A stretch of DNA of 64,000 nucleotides from Paraburkholderia ribeironis (GTDB lineage: Bacteria; Pseudomonadota; Gammaproteobacteria; Burkholderiales; Burkholderiaceae): assembly GCF_900019265.1 (NCBI RefSeq), contig NZ_CYGX02000015.1:150-64149 (forward strand). The letters are read 5' to 3'. Positions within the stretch are counted from its first letter, which is position 1; every line of letters starts with the position of its first letter. A program made the position numbers and the translations under genes. The notes beneath the pieces are model-generated. The model worked only from the letters and a program-made list of their open reading frames with translations, had not been told where the DNA came from and searched no databases. This document shows, one piece after another, positions 36,079-44,379 of the stretch.

Positions 36079-37182
36079 TCACTGAACGCTAAACAACGGC
36101 GCGCCAAGTCTGCTTTCGTCGACCTCGATGCCGAGCCCAGGTGCCGACGGCGCAGACCCGAATCCGTCTTTTGACCGCGGTTGATGACCCGCGAGATGAC
36201 CGTCGGTCCAGTCGTTGAAGAAGGGTGTCATCAGCAGTGACTCCGGTCGCGTCGTCGCCGCGACATGGCTGGTTGCCGCCGTAATGATGTCCCCGCCCCA
36301 CATGTCCTCAACGGACACCGCAAGGTTCAAGTCCTGGAGCAGATCGCGGGCTTTAACCACATTCGTGAGGCCGCCGAGCTTGCCGAACTTCAGATTGACC
36401 GAAACGGCATTTGCCTCGTATTTCGCTCTGAAAACCTCGTCCTGACTCGTAATCGACTCATCAAGAACAAGCGGAACCGCCGAGCCTCTGCTCGCCAGAA
36501 TGCAGTCGATCGTTGATCGGCATGGTTGCTCGACATACACAGGCAGGCCTGCCAGCCCCTGGAAAGCAATCTTTGCGGACGCTAGTGACCAACCACCATT
36601 CGAGTCAGCGACAATGACGGTCTGGCTATCCCCCGCTTCGACGCTCGCCCGTGTACGCGCGATGTCATCGAACGGATTGTTTCCGACCTTGAGCTGAAAC
36701 CTGTTGATACCAGCTCCGCGTCGCTCGCGGATGAATTCGCCCATCGATTCAGGCGAACCAAGCGGCACCGCCTCGTAGATCGGAAACCGCTCATTGATCA
36801 CGCCGCCAATCAACGCGGATATCGGCCGGTCAACCGACTTGCCAAGAAGGTCCCAGCAGGCGATGTCGAGCGCACTCTTGGCAAATTCCTGCCCCATCAG
36901 CGTTTCGTTCATTGTCCGGTTAACCTGCCCGACATTGGTCGGGTCTTTGCCGATCAATGCCGCTGCGAGCTCACGCAGGGCCGTCCGTATGCCTTCAGGG
37001 AATACGGGCAGATAGACCTTGCCAAGAGTCGTGATCTCCCCCCAACCCACCAGAGCTTCGTCCGTCCGGATACGCACGACGGTTCCATCTTCAGTGGCGG
37101 CCTTCCGGTCACCCGACATGATGTACGTACCGTGGGCATAACCGACTACGTACGAATAAACGTCCACTCCAACAATTTTCAT
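36079..37182 (-). CDS. Enolase-superfamily enzyme, hydroxyproline-dehydratase/betaine-epimerase-like
   Basis: 367 aa from ATG 37182 (GGAG seven bases upstream; GTG 37188 is an alternative). Features: YAHGTYIMSGDRK, the MR/MLE N-terminal fold ending SALDIACWDLLGKS, NRFQLKVGNNP with a barrel lysine, VIVADSNGGW, VYVEQPC, LVLDESI, and a Lys in VNLKFGKLGGL. It resembles cis-3-hydroxy-L-proline dehydratases and 4-hydroxyproline betaine epimerases. The next gene upstream, a pyrroline-2-carboxylate-reductase-like protein, favours the former. It is a paralogue of 41658-42764. Confidence 0.8.
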   Translation of the reverse strand: MKIVGVDVYSYVVGYAHGTYIMSGDRKAATEDGTVVRIRTDEALVGWGEITTLGKVYLPVFPEGIRTALRELAAALIGKDPTNVGQVNRTMNETLMGQEFAKSALDIACWDLLGKSVDRPISALIGGVINERFPIYEAVPLGSPESMGEFIRERRGAGINRFQLKVGNNPFDDIARTRASVEAGDSQTVIVADSNGGWSLASAKIAFQGLAGLPVYVEQPCRSTIDCILASRGSAVPLVLDESITSQDEVFRAKYEANAVSVNLKFGKLGGLTNVVKARDLLQDLNLAVSVEDMWGGDIITAATSHVAATTRPESLLMTPFFNDWTDGHLAGHQPRSKDGFGSAPSAPGLGIEVDESRLGAPLFSVQ

Positions 37183-37242
37183 CTGCACTCTCCGAATGTT
37201 CCACTGTCTTTTTAGTCTTTAGTCCGATTCCCGCGCGCTGGC

Positions 37243-38262
37243 CTACAGTGCACGGATCTCATCGAAAAGAACCCGGTCGATACGTACGCCCTCGCGGCTC
37301 GTTTTCGCTCTGGCTTCGAATCGACGCTGTGAAGGCAACCTGGCGCCCTGGTCGACGATCGCGTCAAAGAGATGCTCAGCGCGTTGAAGATTTGTTTTCG
37401 CGCCATCTGCACCAGCGAACCTGTCCGGGCCGAACGCTATCAACAATTCACCGTGGTATGGCGTGATAGCCGCGCCAGCATCAACCAGGACGGATTCGAA
37501 ACTCATCAGGTCTCCGAGCAGCGGACCGGCGAGCAACTCGATCATCACCGAAAGCGCAGAGCCCTTATACGAACCAAAAGGGAGCATCGCCCCTTCGAAG
37601 GCACGACCAGGGTCGTCAGTAGGCAAACCCTCATTATCGATAGCCCAGCCGAACGGAATCTTTTCATCCTTGCGCCTGGCTAATTCGATGTCCCCCCGCG
37701 CGACCACGCTCGTCGCAAAGTCGAAAACAAACGGAAAGTCGCCCGGCCGGGGCCACGCGAATGCGAAGGGATTAGTGCCGAACAACGGTCTGCTTCCGCC
37801 GGCTGGGGCAACGCAAGAGTGGCTCGGCGTCATCGCCATGGCCGCAACTCCAAGCCCTGCCAACGCTTCAACTTCCTGCCACAGGGCAGAAAAATGGAAG
37901 CAGTTGTTAATCGCCAGAGCCGCGATACCCACGTCCCTGGCTTTGCGGACCAGATGCTCAGTTCCGACATCGAAAGCTACCTGCGAAAAACCCGCACGTG
38001 CATCGACACGAGTTAGCGCGGGGCTAACGTCGACCACTACAGGTTCTGCATTGCCGTCGACCTTGCCTGAACGCAGTCCCTTTACACAGACAAGAAGACG
38101 ATACATGCCGTGCGAGTGGCACTCGTCACGCTGCCCGGCCACGACCGACCTGGCGACAGCCGCCGCGTGCCGCGCATTCATGCCATTTTTCAGCAGAACG
38201 GCATGCGATAGCTCATAGGCCTCGTCGAGCGAGAGCAGCACGGATGATGAGGAATTCGTCAT
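37243..38262 (-). CDS. Ldh/malate-dehydrogenase-2 family reductase, probable pyrroline-2-carboxylate reductase
   Basis: 339 aa of the NAD(P)-dependent LDH2/MDH2 fold: ECHSHGMYRLL with the catalytic His, TRVDARAGFSQVAF, NCFHFSALWQEVEALAGLGVAAMAMTPS, FGTNPFAFAWP, and a GSYKGSALSVMIELLAGPLLG nucleotide site. With a hydroxyproline dehydratase-like neighbour, reduction of delta1-pyrroline-2-carboxylate to L-proline is the natural guess. The family also includes ureidoglycolate and sulfolactate dehydrogenases. It is read as an operon with 36079-37182. Confidence 0.85.
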   Translation of the reverse strand: MTNSSSSVLLSLDEAYELSHAVLLKNGMNARHAAAVARSVVAGQRDECHSHGMYRLLVCVKGLRSGKVDGNAEPVVVDVSPALTRVDARAGFSQVAFDVGTEHLVRKARDVGIAALAINNCFHFSALWQEVEALAGLGVAAMAMTPSHSCVAPAGGSRPLFGTNPFAFAWPRPGDFPFVFDFATSVVARGDIELARRKDEKIPFGWAIDNEGLPTDDPGRAFEGAMLPFGSYKGSALSVMIELLAGPLLGDLMSFESVLVDAGAAITPYHGELLIAFGPDRFAGADGAKTNLQRAEHLFDAIVDQGARLPSQRRFEARAKTSREGVRIDRVLFDEIRAL

Positions 38263-38571
38263 GAGTTTGCAGATAGTCCCAGTTCAAAACGGAAAGGATG
38301 ATGCGACTGCGCCATGCATCCCCGCCCAGGGGCGCCCGGGCGGTAATCACGGCACTGTTGTGCACTGCCGTGTATTTGGCGACGCCGACGATCACGGGAA
38401 GTTGAACACTGGAGACGTCGCCGTTTTGCTCCTACCTAAGCCGTGCCTTCCCGGTACGCAAGAGCGCCCTTTCGCCACCGATTCCGCACACAACCAACCC
38501 TGGAACGAGAACGGCAAAGCACGCCTGAACATCCACCACGCTTCCCATCGCCATCACTCTCCGACAAGCAG

Positions 38572-38583
38572 ATTTTATACAAT
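38572..38583. promoter_or_regulatory. GntR-type operator, site 1
   Basis: ATTTTATACAAT, one base from the perfect palindrome ATTGTATACAAT. Exact reverse complements occur at 42956-42967 and 43100-43111. Confidence 0.6.
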
Positions 38584-38705
38584 ATTCACACACAGTCAAG
38601 CTGATCCGTATTCTTGAATTAGGGTGCAGACCACCATCAATACGGCGTACGCCTTGAATAAGAGGGTATACGCCCATAGGGTGCATTCTTCGTTGACTTT
38701 TCATT

Positions 38706-38716
38706 TTTTATACAAT
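38706..38716. promoter_or_regulatory. GntR-type operator, site 2
   Basis: TTTTATACAAT, identical to site 1 over 11 bases, 145 bases upstream of the ABC substrate-binding protein start. Confidence 0.55.
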
Positions 38717-38860
38717 CTACTGTATTTAACCAACGCACCAAGCGATCCCGCTCAGCCGGATGTCACCGCGCTGACCGGATCACGCCCCTGCGGACTGCGC
38801 GCTGACTGCGGTGGTTGTATGCGTCGCGATTTTGTACTTGAAACCCCAAGGAGAGCTGTT

Positions 38861-39826
38861 ATGACCACGCACAATCCTGCAGTCACTTACAAGCAGGCAA
38901 CCCAGTCGGTGTTCGCAAAGATCGTCGCCGGCGTCACCCTATGTCTGGCGTCCTTTGGCGTGGCCAGCACCGCAAGCGCTGCCGATATCGATCCCGGCAC
39001 CCCTCTGCGTGTCGTCATTACCGATTTGCCGCCTTATGTTCATAAGGATGCCAACGGACACCTCGAAGGCATCGACGGCAAGCTCTTCGATCAGGCAGCG
39101 CAGCAACTCGGCTTCAAGTACACCGTCACCGTAACGAACTGGGATGGCATGCTGGCGGCCGTGCAGTCGGGACGAGCCGATCTGGCTGTGTCTGATGTAG
39201 CCTGGACCGATGCCCGGGCAAAAACCGGCTTGTTTAGTGATCCTGCCTACTACCTGCCACAACTGATCGCCGTGCGCGATGGCGTCAACATCCGTAGCGT
39301 CAGCGATTTGCCGGGGCACAGTGTTGGCGTCATCAATGGGCAGTCGTATGTGGATGCCGTCAACAATGTGCCGGGCGCGAAGCTGCGGCTATATCCCGAT
39401 ACCGTGGCTCTTCTGTCCGACATTGCGGCAGGCCGACTCGACGTCGCCTTCATGGACCCGCTGGTCATGGTCTATCAGAAGAAAGTCCGCCCCGATCTGC
39501 ATTTCAATGTCGTGCCCCTGCCTGCCCCTTCAATGGCCGACGTCGCCGCGCATCCCAAGTGGGCCGTATTCGGTCCTCAAATGATCGGTTGGTACGTTCG
39601 CCCAGGAGCGCAGCAACTCGTTGACAAACTGAATGGCCAGATCCGTAAGGCGTGGGCGGAAGGTACCAACGCCGAGAAGATCAAAGCGGTCGGCGTCACC
39701 GATGTAACCCCGTTTCTCAGCCCCGGAGCGGAATGGCTGAAGACTTACGAGAAGCAACGCCGCGGAGTTGATCGAGCCGCAGACTGGACTCCTCCGAGTA
39801 GCGGCGCCGCGGTCGCAAAGAAATAG
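38861..39826 (+). CDS. Amino-acid ABC transporter substrate-binding protein
   Basis: 321 aa from ATG 38861 (AAGGAGAG upstream). A long signal peptide ends around ASTASAADID. The mature part is a family-3 solute-binding protein: LRVVITDLPPYVHKDANGHLEGIDGKLFDQAAQQLGFKY, VQSGRADLAVSDVAWTDAR, YYLPQLIAVRDG. It is a periplasmic receptor for the permease and ATPase downstream; a proline- or hydroxyproline-like ligand is inferred from context. Confidence 0.92.
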   Translation: MTTHNPAVTYKQATQSVFAKIVAGVTLCLASFGVASTASAADIDPGTPLRVVITDLPPYVHKDANGHLEGIDGKLFDQAAQQLGFKYTVTVTNWDGMLAAVQSGRADLAVSDVAWTDARAKTGLFSDPAYYLPQLIAVRDGVNIRSVSDLPGHSVGVINGQSYVDAVNNVPGAKLRLYPDTVALLSDIAAGRLDVAFMDPLVMVYQKKVRPDLHFNVVPLPAPSMADVAAHPKWAVFGPQMIGWYVRPGAQQLVDKLNGQIRKAWAEGTNAEKIKAVGVTDVTPFLSPGAEWLKTYEKQRRGVDRAADWTPPSSGAAVAKK

Positions 39827-39870
39827 GAAACCGATACGTCTGGGTGAAGGGGCATTCGCATCCCGTTGCC

Positions 39871-39937
39871 AGGCTGCCAGGCTGCCAGGCTGCCACGCAA
39901 ATGTGACGCTGCCCCTTGAACCCAAGGTTTTGCTTTT
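39871..39937 (+). promoter_or_regulatory. 8-bp tandem repeat and weak attenuator between binding protein and permease
   Basis: AGGCTGCC occurs three times in tandem (39871-39894). A short stem CCTTG/CAAGG (39914-39927) then precedes TTTTGCTTTT (39928-39937). It lies between the binding protein stop and the permease start and could lower downstream expression, as is usual for ABC operons. Confidence 0.45.
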
Positions 39938-40011
39938 GATTTACCCGCGCCTGTGCCTGTCGATGCCAGGATAGCAGGGCAAGGTTTCAGCATCTTTGAA
40001 GGGATATACAA

Positions 40012-40776
40012 ATGGACAAGTTAGGTGGATTTTTTAAGGTCCCATGGGACACTTACTGGACTGACCTTATCCAAGGCATTGGCATCACCCTCGAATACAC
40101 CATTGCTGGGTTTATCGGTGCGATCGTGCTCGGCGTCATCCTCGCGCTGCTGCGCGGCAAGGACGAATCACTCGTCGCCAAGGCGACCCGGATGTTTGTT
40201 GAAGTGTGGAAAAACGTCCCGCTGATAACCGAGATCTTCATCATCTATTTCGGACTGTCGTCGGTGGGCATCAATCTCAGTGCGTTCGCCGCTGGCTCAT
40301 TGGCCCTGATTGGTCACTACGGGGCGTACCTGTCCGAAATCTTCCGCGCGGGGATGAAATCAGTCGACAAGGGGCAACACGAGGCAGGACTCGCGCTGGG
40401 GATGACCACCTTCGGTATCTTCCGGAAAATTCTGGCGCCGCAGGCCATTCTGGTCGCACTGCCCGGTACCGGGACGATGCTTGTTGATCTTTTGAAGAGC
40501 ACATCTCTCATGGTCACGATCGGTGGCGCGGACCTGATGACGCAGGGCCAGATAGTCACTTCGGCGACTTTCCGGGCTCTCGAAGTCTACATCGTGATCG
40601 GTGCGATCTATTTTGCGCTGTGCTTCCCTCTTTCGTCGTGCCTTCTGTATATCGAGCGGCGTCTTGCCAACGGTCATCCGTTCTCGCTTCGCCGTCTCGG
40701 ACTACTTCGATGCGCAAGAGCCGCCCTGAGTTCGCGCGCAGGTGCAATTCAAGTGGCGAGCGAGGAGAATGTGTGA
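40012..40776 (+). CDS. Amino-acid ABC transporter permease
   Basis: 254 aa His/Glu/Gln-type permease with about five membrane segments and the EAA loop EAGLALGMTTFGIFRKILAPQA. Only one permease gene is present, so the transporter is probably built on a permease homodimer. The stop overlaps the ATG of the ATPase gene (TGATG), showing coupling. Confidence 0.92.
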   Translation: MDKLGGFFKVPWDTYWTDLIQGIGITLEYTIAGFIGAIVLGVILALLRGKDESLVAKATRMFVEVWKNVPLITEIFIIYFGLSSVGINLSAFAAGSLALIGHYGAYLSEIFRAGMKSVDKGQHEAGLALGMTTFGIFRKILAPQAILVALPGTGTMLVDLLKSTSLMVTIGGADLMTQGQIVTSATFRALEVYIVIGAIYFALCFPLSSCLLYIERRLANGHPFSLRRLGLLRCARAALSSRAGAIQVASEENV

Positions 40777-41582
40777 TGGAGAACGTTGCCGTGGAACAAT
40801 TAACGCCAGCAGTCAGGCAGACCGAATCGATCATCAAGGCCGACGGGGTGTCGTTGTCCTTTGGAGACGTCAAGGCTCTCGAGGACGTCAGCATCAATGT
40901 TGGGCAGAGCGAAGTCGTAACGATAGTCGGCCCGAGCGGAGCGGGCAAAAGCACGTTTCTGCGTTGCCTGAATCTTCTGACCACGCCTGATCGCGGTCAC
41001 ATTGCTATTGAGGGCAAGCTGATCTTCAACGATGCCCTCATGCTGAACAAGCGGGACTTGCGAGACGTACGACGGAAACTCGGCATGGTCTTCCAGCGCT
41101 TCCATCTGTTCCCCCATTTGACCGCGCTTGAAAATGTCACGCTTGCGATGCTCGACGCAGGCATCGCCACTCGTGATGAAGCTGTCGAGACTGCCACTGG
41201 CCTTCTGGAACGGGTTGGCCTCCTGAAACGCGCGCTCGCGCCGGCACCCCGTTTGTCGGGGGGCGAACAGCAGCGGGTGGCCATTGCGCGCGCACTCGCG
41301 ATGAGGCCCCGAGCCCTCCTGTTTGACGAACCCACATCGGCGCTTGACCCCGAGGCAAGTCGTGAAGTCCTCTCAGTGATGAAGGAACTGGCCCAACAGG
41401 GAACCACGATGGTGGTCGTTACGCATGAAATGAAGTTTGCCCTGAACGTTAGCGACAGAATCCTCTTCATGGAAGCTGGCAAGGCGATCGAGACGGGCAC
41501 GTCCCAGGATATGTTCTATCGTGCGAAGTCGCCAAGAGCACGGGCGTTTTTCGCGCAGGCGTTAGATCATATGGATACCTGA
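40776..41582 (+). CDS. Amino-acid ABC transporter ATP-binding protein
   Basis: 268 aa with Walker A GPSGAGKST, Q-loop FQRFHLFPHLTALENV, signature LSGGEQQR, Walker B ALLFDEPTSALDP and the H-loop VTHEM. It is a GlnQ/HisP-type importer ATPase, coupled to the permease by a 1-base overlap. Confidence 0.95.
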   Translation: MENVAVEQLTPAVRQTESIIKADGVSLSFGDVKALEDVSINVGQSEVVTIVGPSGAGKSTFLRCLNLLTTPDRGHIAIEGKLIFNDALMLNKRDLRDVRRKLGMVFQRFHLFPHLTALENVTLAMLDAGIATRDEAVETATGLLERVGLLKRALAPAPRLSGGEQQRVAIARALAMRPRALLFDEPTSALDPEASREVLSVMKELAQQGTTMVVVTHEMKFALNVSDRILFMEAGKAIETGTSQDMFYRAKSPRARAFFAQALDHMDT

Positions 41583-41657
41583 GCGATTCGGATTTCGTCA
41601 GTGCGACGGACCGTGATCTCTCTGACAACGTTGCATCCATTCAAACAGGAAAGCCGA

Positions 41658-42764
41658 ATGAAAATCGCCCAAATCGATATTTTCAATTTCGAGCTGACAT
41701 ACGTCCACGGCACCTACATGATGTCGGGCGGTCGGGACATCACCTCTCTGCAGTCAACCCTCGTCCGCGTAACAGCAGATTCCGGTCACCAGGGCTGGGG
41801 TGAAGTCTGCCCTCTCGGCTCTGCCTACCTGCCACAGCACGCAGGCGGCGCCAGGGCGGCACTCGAGCTTCTCGCGCCCGCCCTGATCGGACTCGACCCG
41901 ACTAACCTCTGCGCTGTGTACGACACGATGGACGCTGTCCTGATGGGGCACTCGTATGCGAAGAGTCCTATCGATGTCGCGTGCTGGGACCTGACAGGTA
42001 AAGCGTGGGGTGCAAGCGTCGCCGAAATGCTCGGTGGCGTTCGGCAGCAACGTTTCCCGCTTTACTTTGCCGTCCCCCTCGGCTCGCCCGAAGAAATGGT
42101 CGCGTATGTATTGGCCCGACGCGAGGAAGGCATCCACCGTTTTCAATTGAAGATTGGTGGTGACCCGACGCTGGACGGCATCCGGGCAAAACACATCATT
42201 GATGCAACCGGTCCGGAGGACTTGATCGTCGGCGACGCAAACTGTGGATGGCGAGTCAATGACGCGATCATTGCAGCGAGAGCAATGGAGCATCTGCCGC
42301 GATTCTATTTTGAGCAGCCGTGCCCAACCATGGAGGAGTGCATCGAAGTACGGAAGCACACCACTCTTCCAATGGTGTACGACGAAGTCGTCAACGATCC
42401 GGCTACGCTCATCCGGGCCGTACGTGAAGGTGGCGCCGGAGCCTTTAACCTGAAGGTCTCAAAGGTTGGCGGTCTGACCAAAGCCAAGCTGATGCGCGAC
42501 CTTGGACAGGAGCTCGGACTGCAGATGACCATCGAGGACACCTGGGGCGGCGATGTGGTCTCTGCTGCCTCGGCTCATCTTGCTGCATCGACGAAGGAGC
42601 GCGCATTGCTTAGCGTGTCGTTCATGAATGACTGGACTAATGAGCACGTTGCGGGCTACCAGCCTCGCAGCGTAAATGGCTTCGGCGCCGCACCCTCCGC
42701 ACCTGGCCTGGGTATTGAAATTGACGTCCAGGCGCTGGGCAAGCCCCTCTATTCTTTCGGGTAA
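41658..42764 (+). CDS. Enolase-superfamily enzyme, second hydroxyproline-type paralogue
   Basis: 368 aa from ATG 41658 (AGGA upstream). It is colinear with the protein at 36079-37182: YVHGTYMMSGGRD, SPIDVACWDLTGKAWG, HRFQLKIGGDP, LIVGDANCGW, FYFEQPC, VYDEVVN, FNLKVSKVGGL, EDTWGGDVVSAASAHLAAST. The two differ enough to have separate roles, for example epimerase and dehydratase, or different stereoisomers. It follows the ABC transporter in the same direction. Confidence 0.8.
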   Translation: MKIAQIDIFNFELTYVHGTYMMSGGRDITSLQSTLVRVTADSGHQGWGEVCPLGSAYLPQHAGGARAALELLAPALIGLDPTNLCAVYDTMDAVLMGHSYAKSPIDVACWDLTGKAWGASVAEMLGGVRQQRFPLYFAVPLGSPEEMVAYVLARREEGIHRFQLKIGGDPTLDGIRAKHIIDATGPEDLIVGDANCGWRVNDAIIAARAMEHLPRFYFEQPCPTMEECIEVRKHTTLPMVYDEVVNDPATLIRAVREGGAGAFNLKVSKVGGLTKAKLMRDLGQELGLQMTIEDTWGGDVVSAASAHLAASTKERALLSVSFMNDWTNEHVAGYQPRSVNGFGAAPSAPGLGIEIDVQALGKPLYSFG

Positions 42765-42783
42765 AGCGCATCGCCACCATAAA

Positions 42784-42811
42784 GGATGCGGTGACCCGGT
42801 CCGCCGCATCC
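42784..42811 (+). terminator. Stem-loop after the second enolase-superfamily gene
   Basis: GGATGCGG (42784-42791) pairs with CCGCATCC (42804-42811) 20 bases after the stop. There is no T-run, so termination is only possible, not shown. Confidence 0.35.
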
Positions 42812-42955
42812 TGCTCGTCATGCCCCGCTCCCATGCCGGTTGTTCGTGGTCGTCGTAACCGGGCGCAAGAGGTGCTCGCGATGCTCGCTTGAACCTCCAA
42901 TCAGAAGGATTAGCAGCCGAACCCGGCAGCCTGCGCTAGCCGGGTCGTTCGCCGA

Positions 42956-42967
42956 ATTGTATAAAAT
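42956..42967. promoter_or_regulatory. GntR-type operator, site 3
   Basis: ATTGTATAAAAT, exact reverse complement of site 1 and identical to site 4. Confidence 0.6.
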
Positions 42968-43099
42968 AGTCCCAGTGTTTGATTCCCCCGCTGCTTTCCT
43001 GCGGCGATTCTCCGATCTCGCTTGATACCCATCAGAGTGGAATGAGATGCCAAGTCTGGACTCAATCGAGGTACCAGGGCTAATGCGTAGATTTGACAG

Positions 43100-43111
43100 A
43101 TTGTATAAAAT
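43100..43111. promoter_or_regulatory. GntR-type operator, site 4
   Basis: ATTGTATAAAAT, identical to site 3, 149 bases upstream of the DapA-like gene start. Confidence 0.6.
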
Positions 43112-43259
43112 ATCCTGATGAGTTAGTATTCATTCATGGCATTGCGTGAGGCAGTTCTTTTGCTTCCCGTCAACGCTCTCTCTGCCGCCGGATCGAGTTG
43201 TCTTCCGTCTCGCGCCGCAGTTACTTCGAAGCTTTCACCTACCGTTTGAAGGAAACACC

Positions 43260-44204
43260 ATGAGCGACAACATCTTTACCGGCACCATTCCCGCCCTCAT
43301 GACGCCGTGCAAGGCCGACCGTACCCCCGACTACGACGCGCTCGTGGCCAAGGGCCGTGAACTCGTTGAGCTTGGGATGAGCGCTGTCGTTTACTGTGGC
43401 TCGATGGGTGACTGGCCCCTCCTGACCGAAGCTCAGCGCCAGGAAGGTGTTGCGCGCCTGGTTGCGGCGGGCGTTCCGACCATCGTCGGTACCGGCGCTG
43501 TCAACTCGAAAGAGGCTGTTTCTCACGCTGCGCATGCCGCCAGGGTCGGAGCTCAGGGCCTGATGGTGATCCCGCGTGTGCTGTCGCGCGGATCTTCGCC
43601 CGCTGCACAGAAGGCGCACTTCTCGGCGATTCTCGAAGCCGCGCCCGCCCTGCCGGCGGTCATCTACAACAGCCCCTACTATGGCTTTGCCACTCGCGCG
43701 GACCTGTTCTTCGAACTGCGTGCCAAGTACCCGAACCTGATCGGCTTCAAGGAGTTTGGCGGCGCCGCGGATATGCGCTATGCAGCCGAGCACATCACAT
43801 CCCGGGACGAGCACGTCACGCTGATGGCTGGCGTCGATACTCATGTGTTCCATGGCTTTGTGAATTGCGGTGCGACCGGCGCCATCACGGGAATCGGCAA
43901 CGCGCTGCCGCGTGAAGTGCTGCACCTGGTCGACCTGTGCAACAAGGCGCGCACGGGCGATGTGAGCGCGCGTCGTCAGGCAAAGGAACTGGAGTCCGCA
44001 CTCGCCGTGCTCTCCTCGTTCGACGAAGGCGCGGACCTCGTGCTCTACTACAAGTATCTGATGGTGCTGAACGGCGACAAGGAGTACACCCTCCACTTCA
44101 ACGAAACGGACGCACTCAGCGACTCCCAGCGTTGCTACGCCGAGGAGCAATACAAGTTGTTCCGTACCTGGTACGCGAGCTGGACCAAGGAAAATAACGC
44201 GTAA
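43260..44204 (+). CDS. DapA-family lyase, probable pyrroline-4-hydroxy-2-carboxylate deaminase
   Basis: 314 aa from ATG 43260 (AAGGAAAC upstream). It is a class I aldolase-like barrel with the catalytic Tyr in VIYNSPYYG and the Schiff-base Lys in LIGFKEFGG. With an alpha-ketoglutaric semialdehyde dehydrogenase immediately downstream and hydroxyproline-type enzymes upstream, the LhpC/HypD reaction (deamination of pyrroline-4-hydroxy-2-carboxylate to the semialdehyde) is most likely. A sugar-acid dehydratase of the same family is the alternative. Confidence 0.85.
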   Translation: MSDNIFTGTIPALMTPCKADRTPDYDALVAKGRELVELGMSAVVYCGSMGDWPLLTEAQRQEGVARLVAAGVPTIVGTGAVNSKEAVSHAAHAARVGAQGLMVIPRVLSRGSSPAAQKAHFSAILEAAPALPAVIYNSPYYGFATRADLFFELRAKYPNLIGFKEFGGAADMRYAAEHITSRDEHVTLMAGVDTHVFHGFVNCGATGAITGIGNALPREVLHLVDLCNKARTGDVSARRQAKELESALAVLSSFDEGADLVLYYKYLMVLNGDKEYTLHFNETDALSDSQRCYAEEQYKLFRTWYASWTKENNA

Positions 44205-44226
44205 GGCTGGCTCATCTTTGTCAAAG

Positions 44227-44248
44227 CGGCCAGCGCTCAGGCTGGCCG
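44227..44248 (+). terminator. Stem-loop between DapA-like and dehydrogenase genes
   Basis: CGGCCAGC (44227-44234) and GCTGGCCG (44241-44248) form a perfect 8-bp stem with a 6-base loop, 22 bases after the stop. No T-run follows; it may only weaken read-through or protect mRNA. Confidence 0.35.
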
Positions 44249-44379
44249 TTGCGCGACTCAACGAAGCGCAGCCGCGTTTCTCAGTTCTCCTTACGTATAC
44301 CCGCGCGTTCCGCCGACGCGTTCGGCACCAGTCGGCGTACGACCGGCCGGTACAAACCATTTAACGCAAGGACGGTACC

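Larger units (their letters stand above)
38263..38860. other. Divergent regulatory spacer with two GntR-type sites
   Basis: About 600 bases between the divergent reductase and ABC transporter genes. It contains 12-bp sites at 38572-38583 and 38706-38716 and AT-rich promoter-like DNA. No gene is supported; the plus-strand frame open from 38624 lacks a start signal until 38861. Confidence 0.6.
42765..43259. other. Spacer with two exact GntR-type sites
   Basis: About 495 bases with no supported gene. Contents: a stem-loop just after the preceding stop (42784-42811) and the sites at 42956-42967 and 43100-43111. It separates the transporter/enolase unit from the DapA-like gene. Confidence 0.6.
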
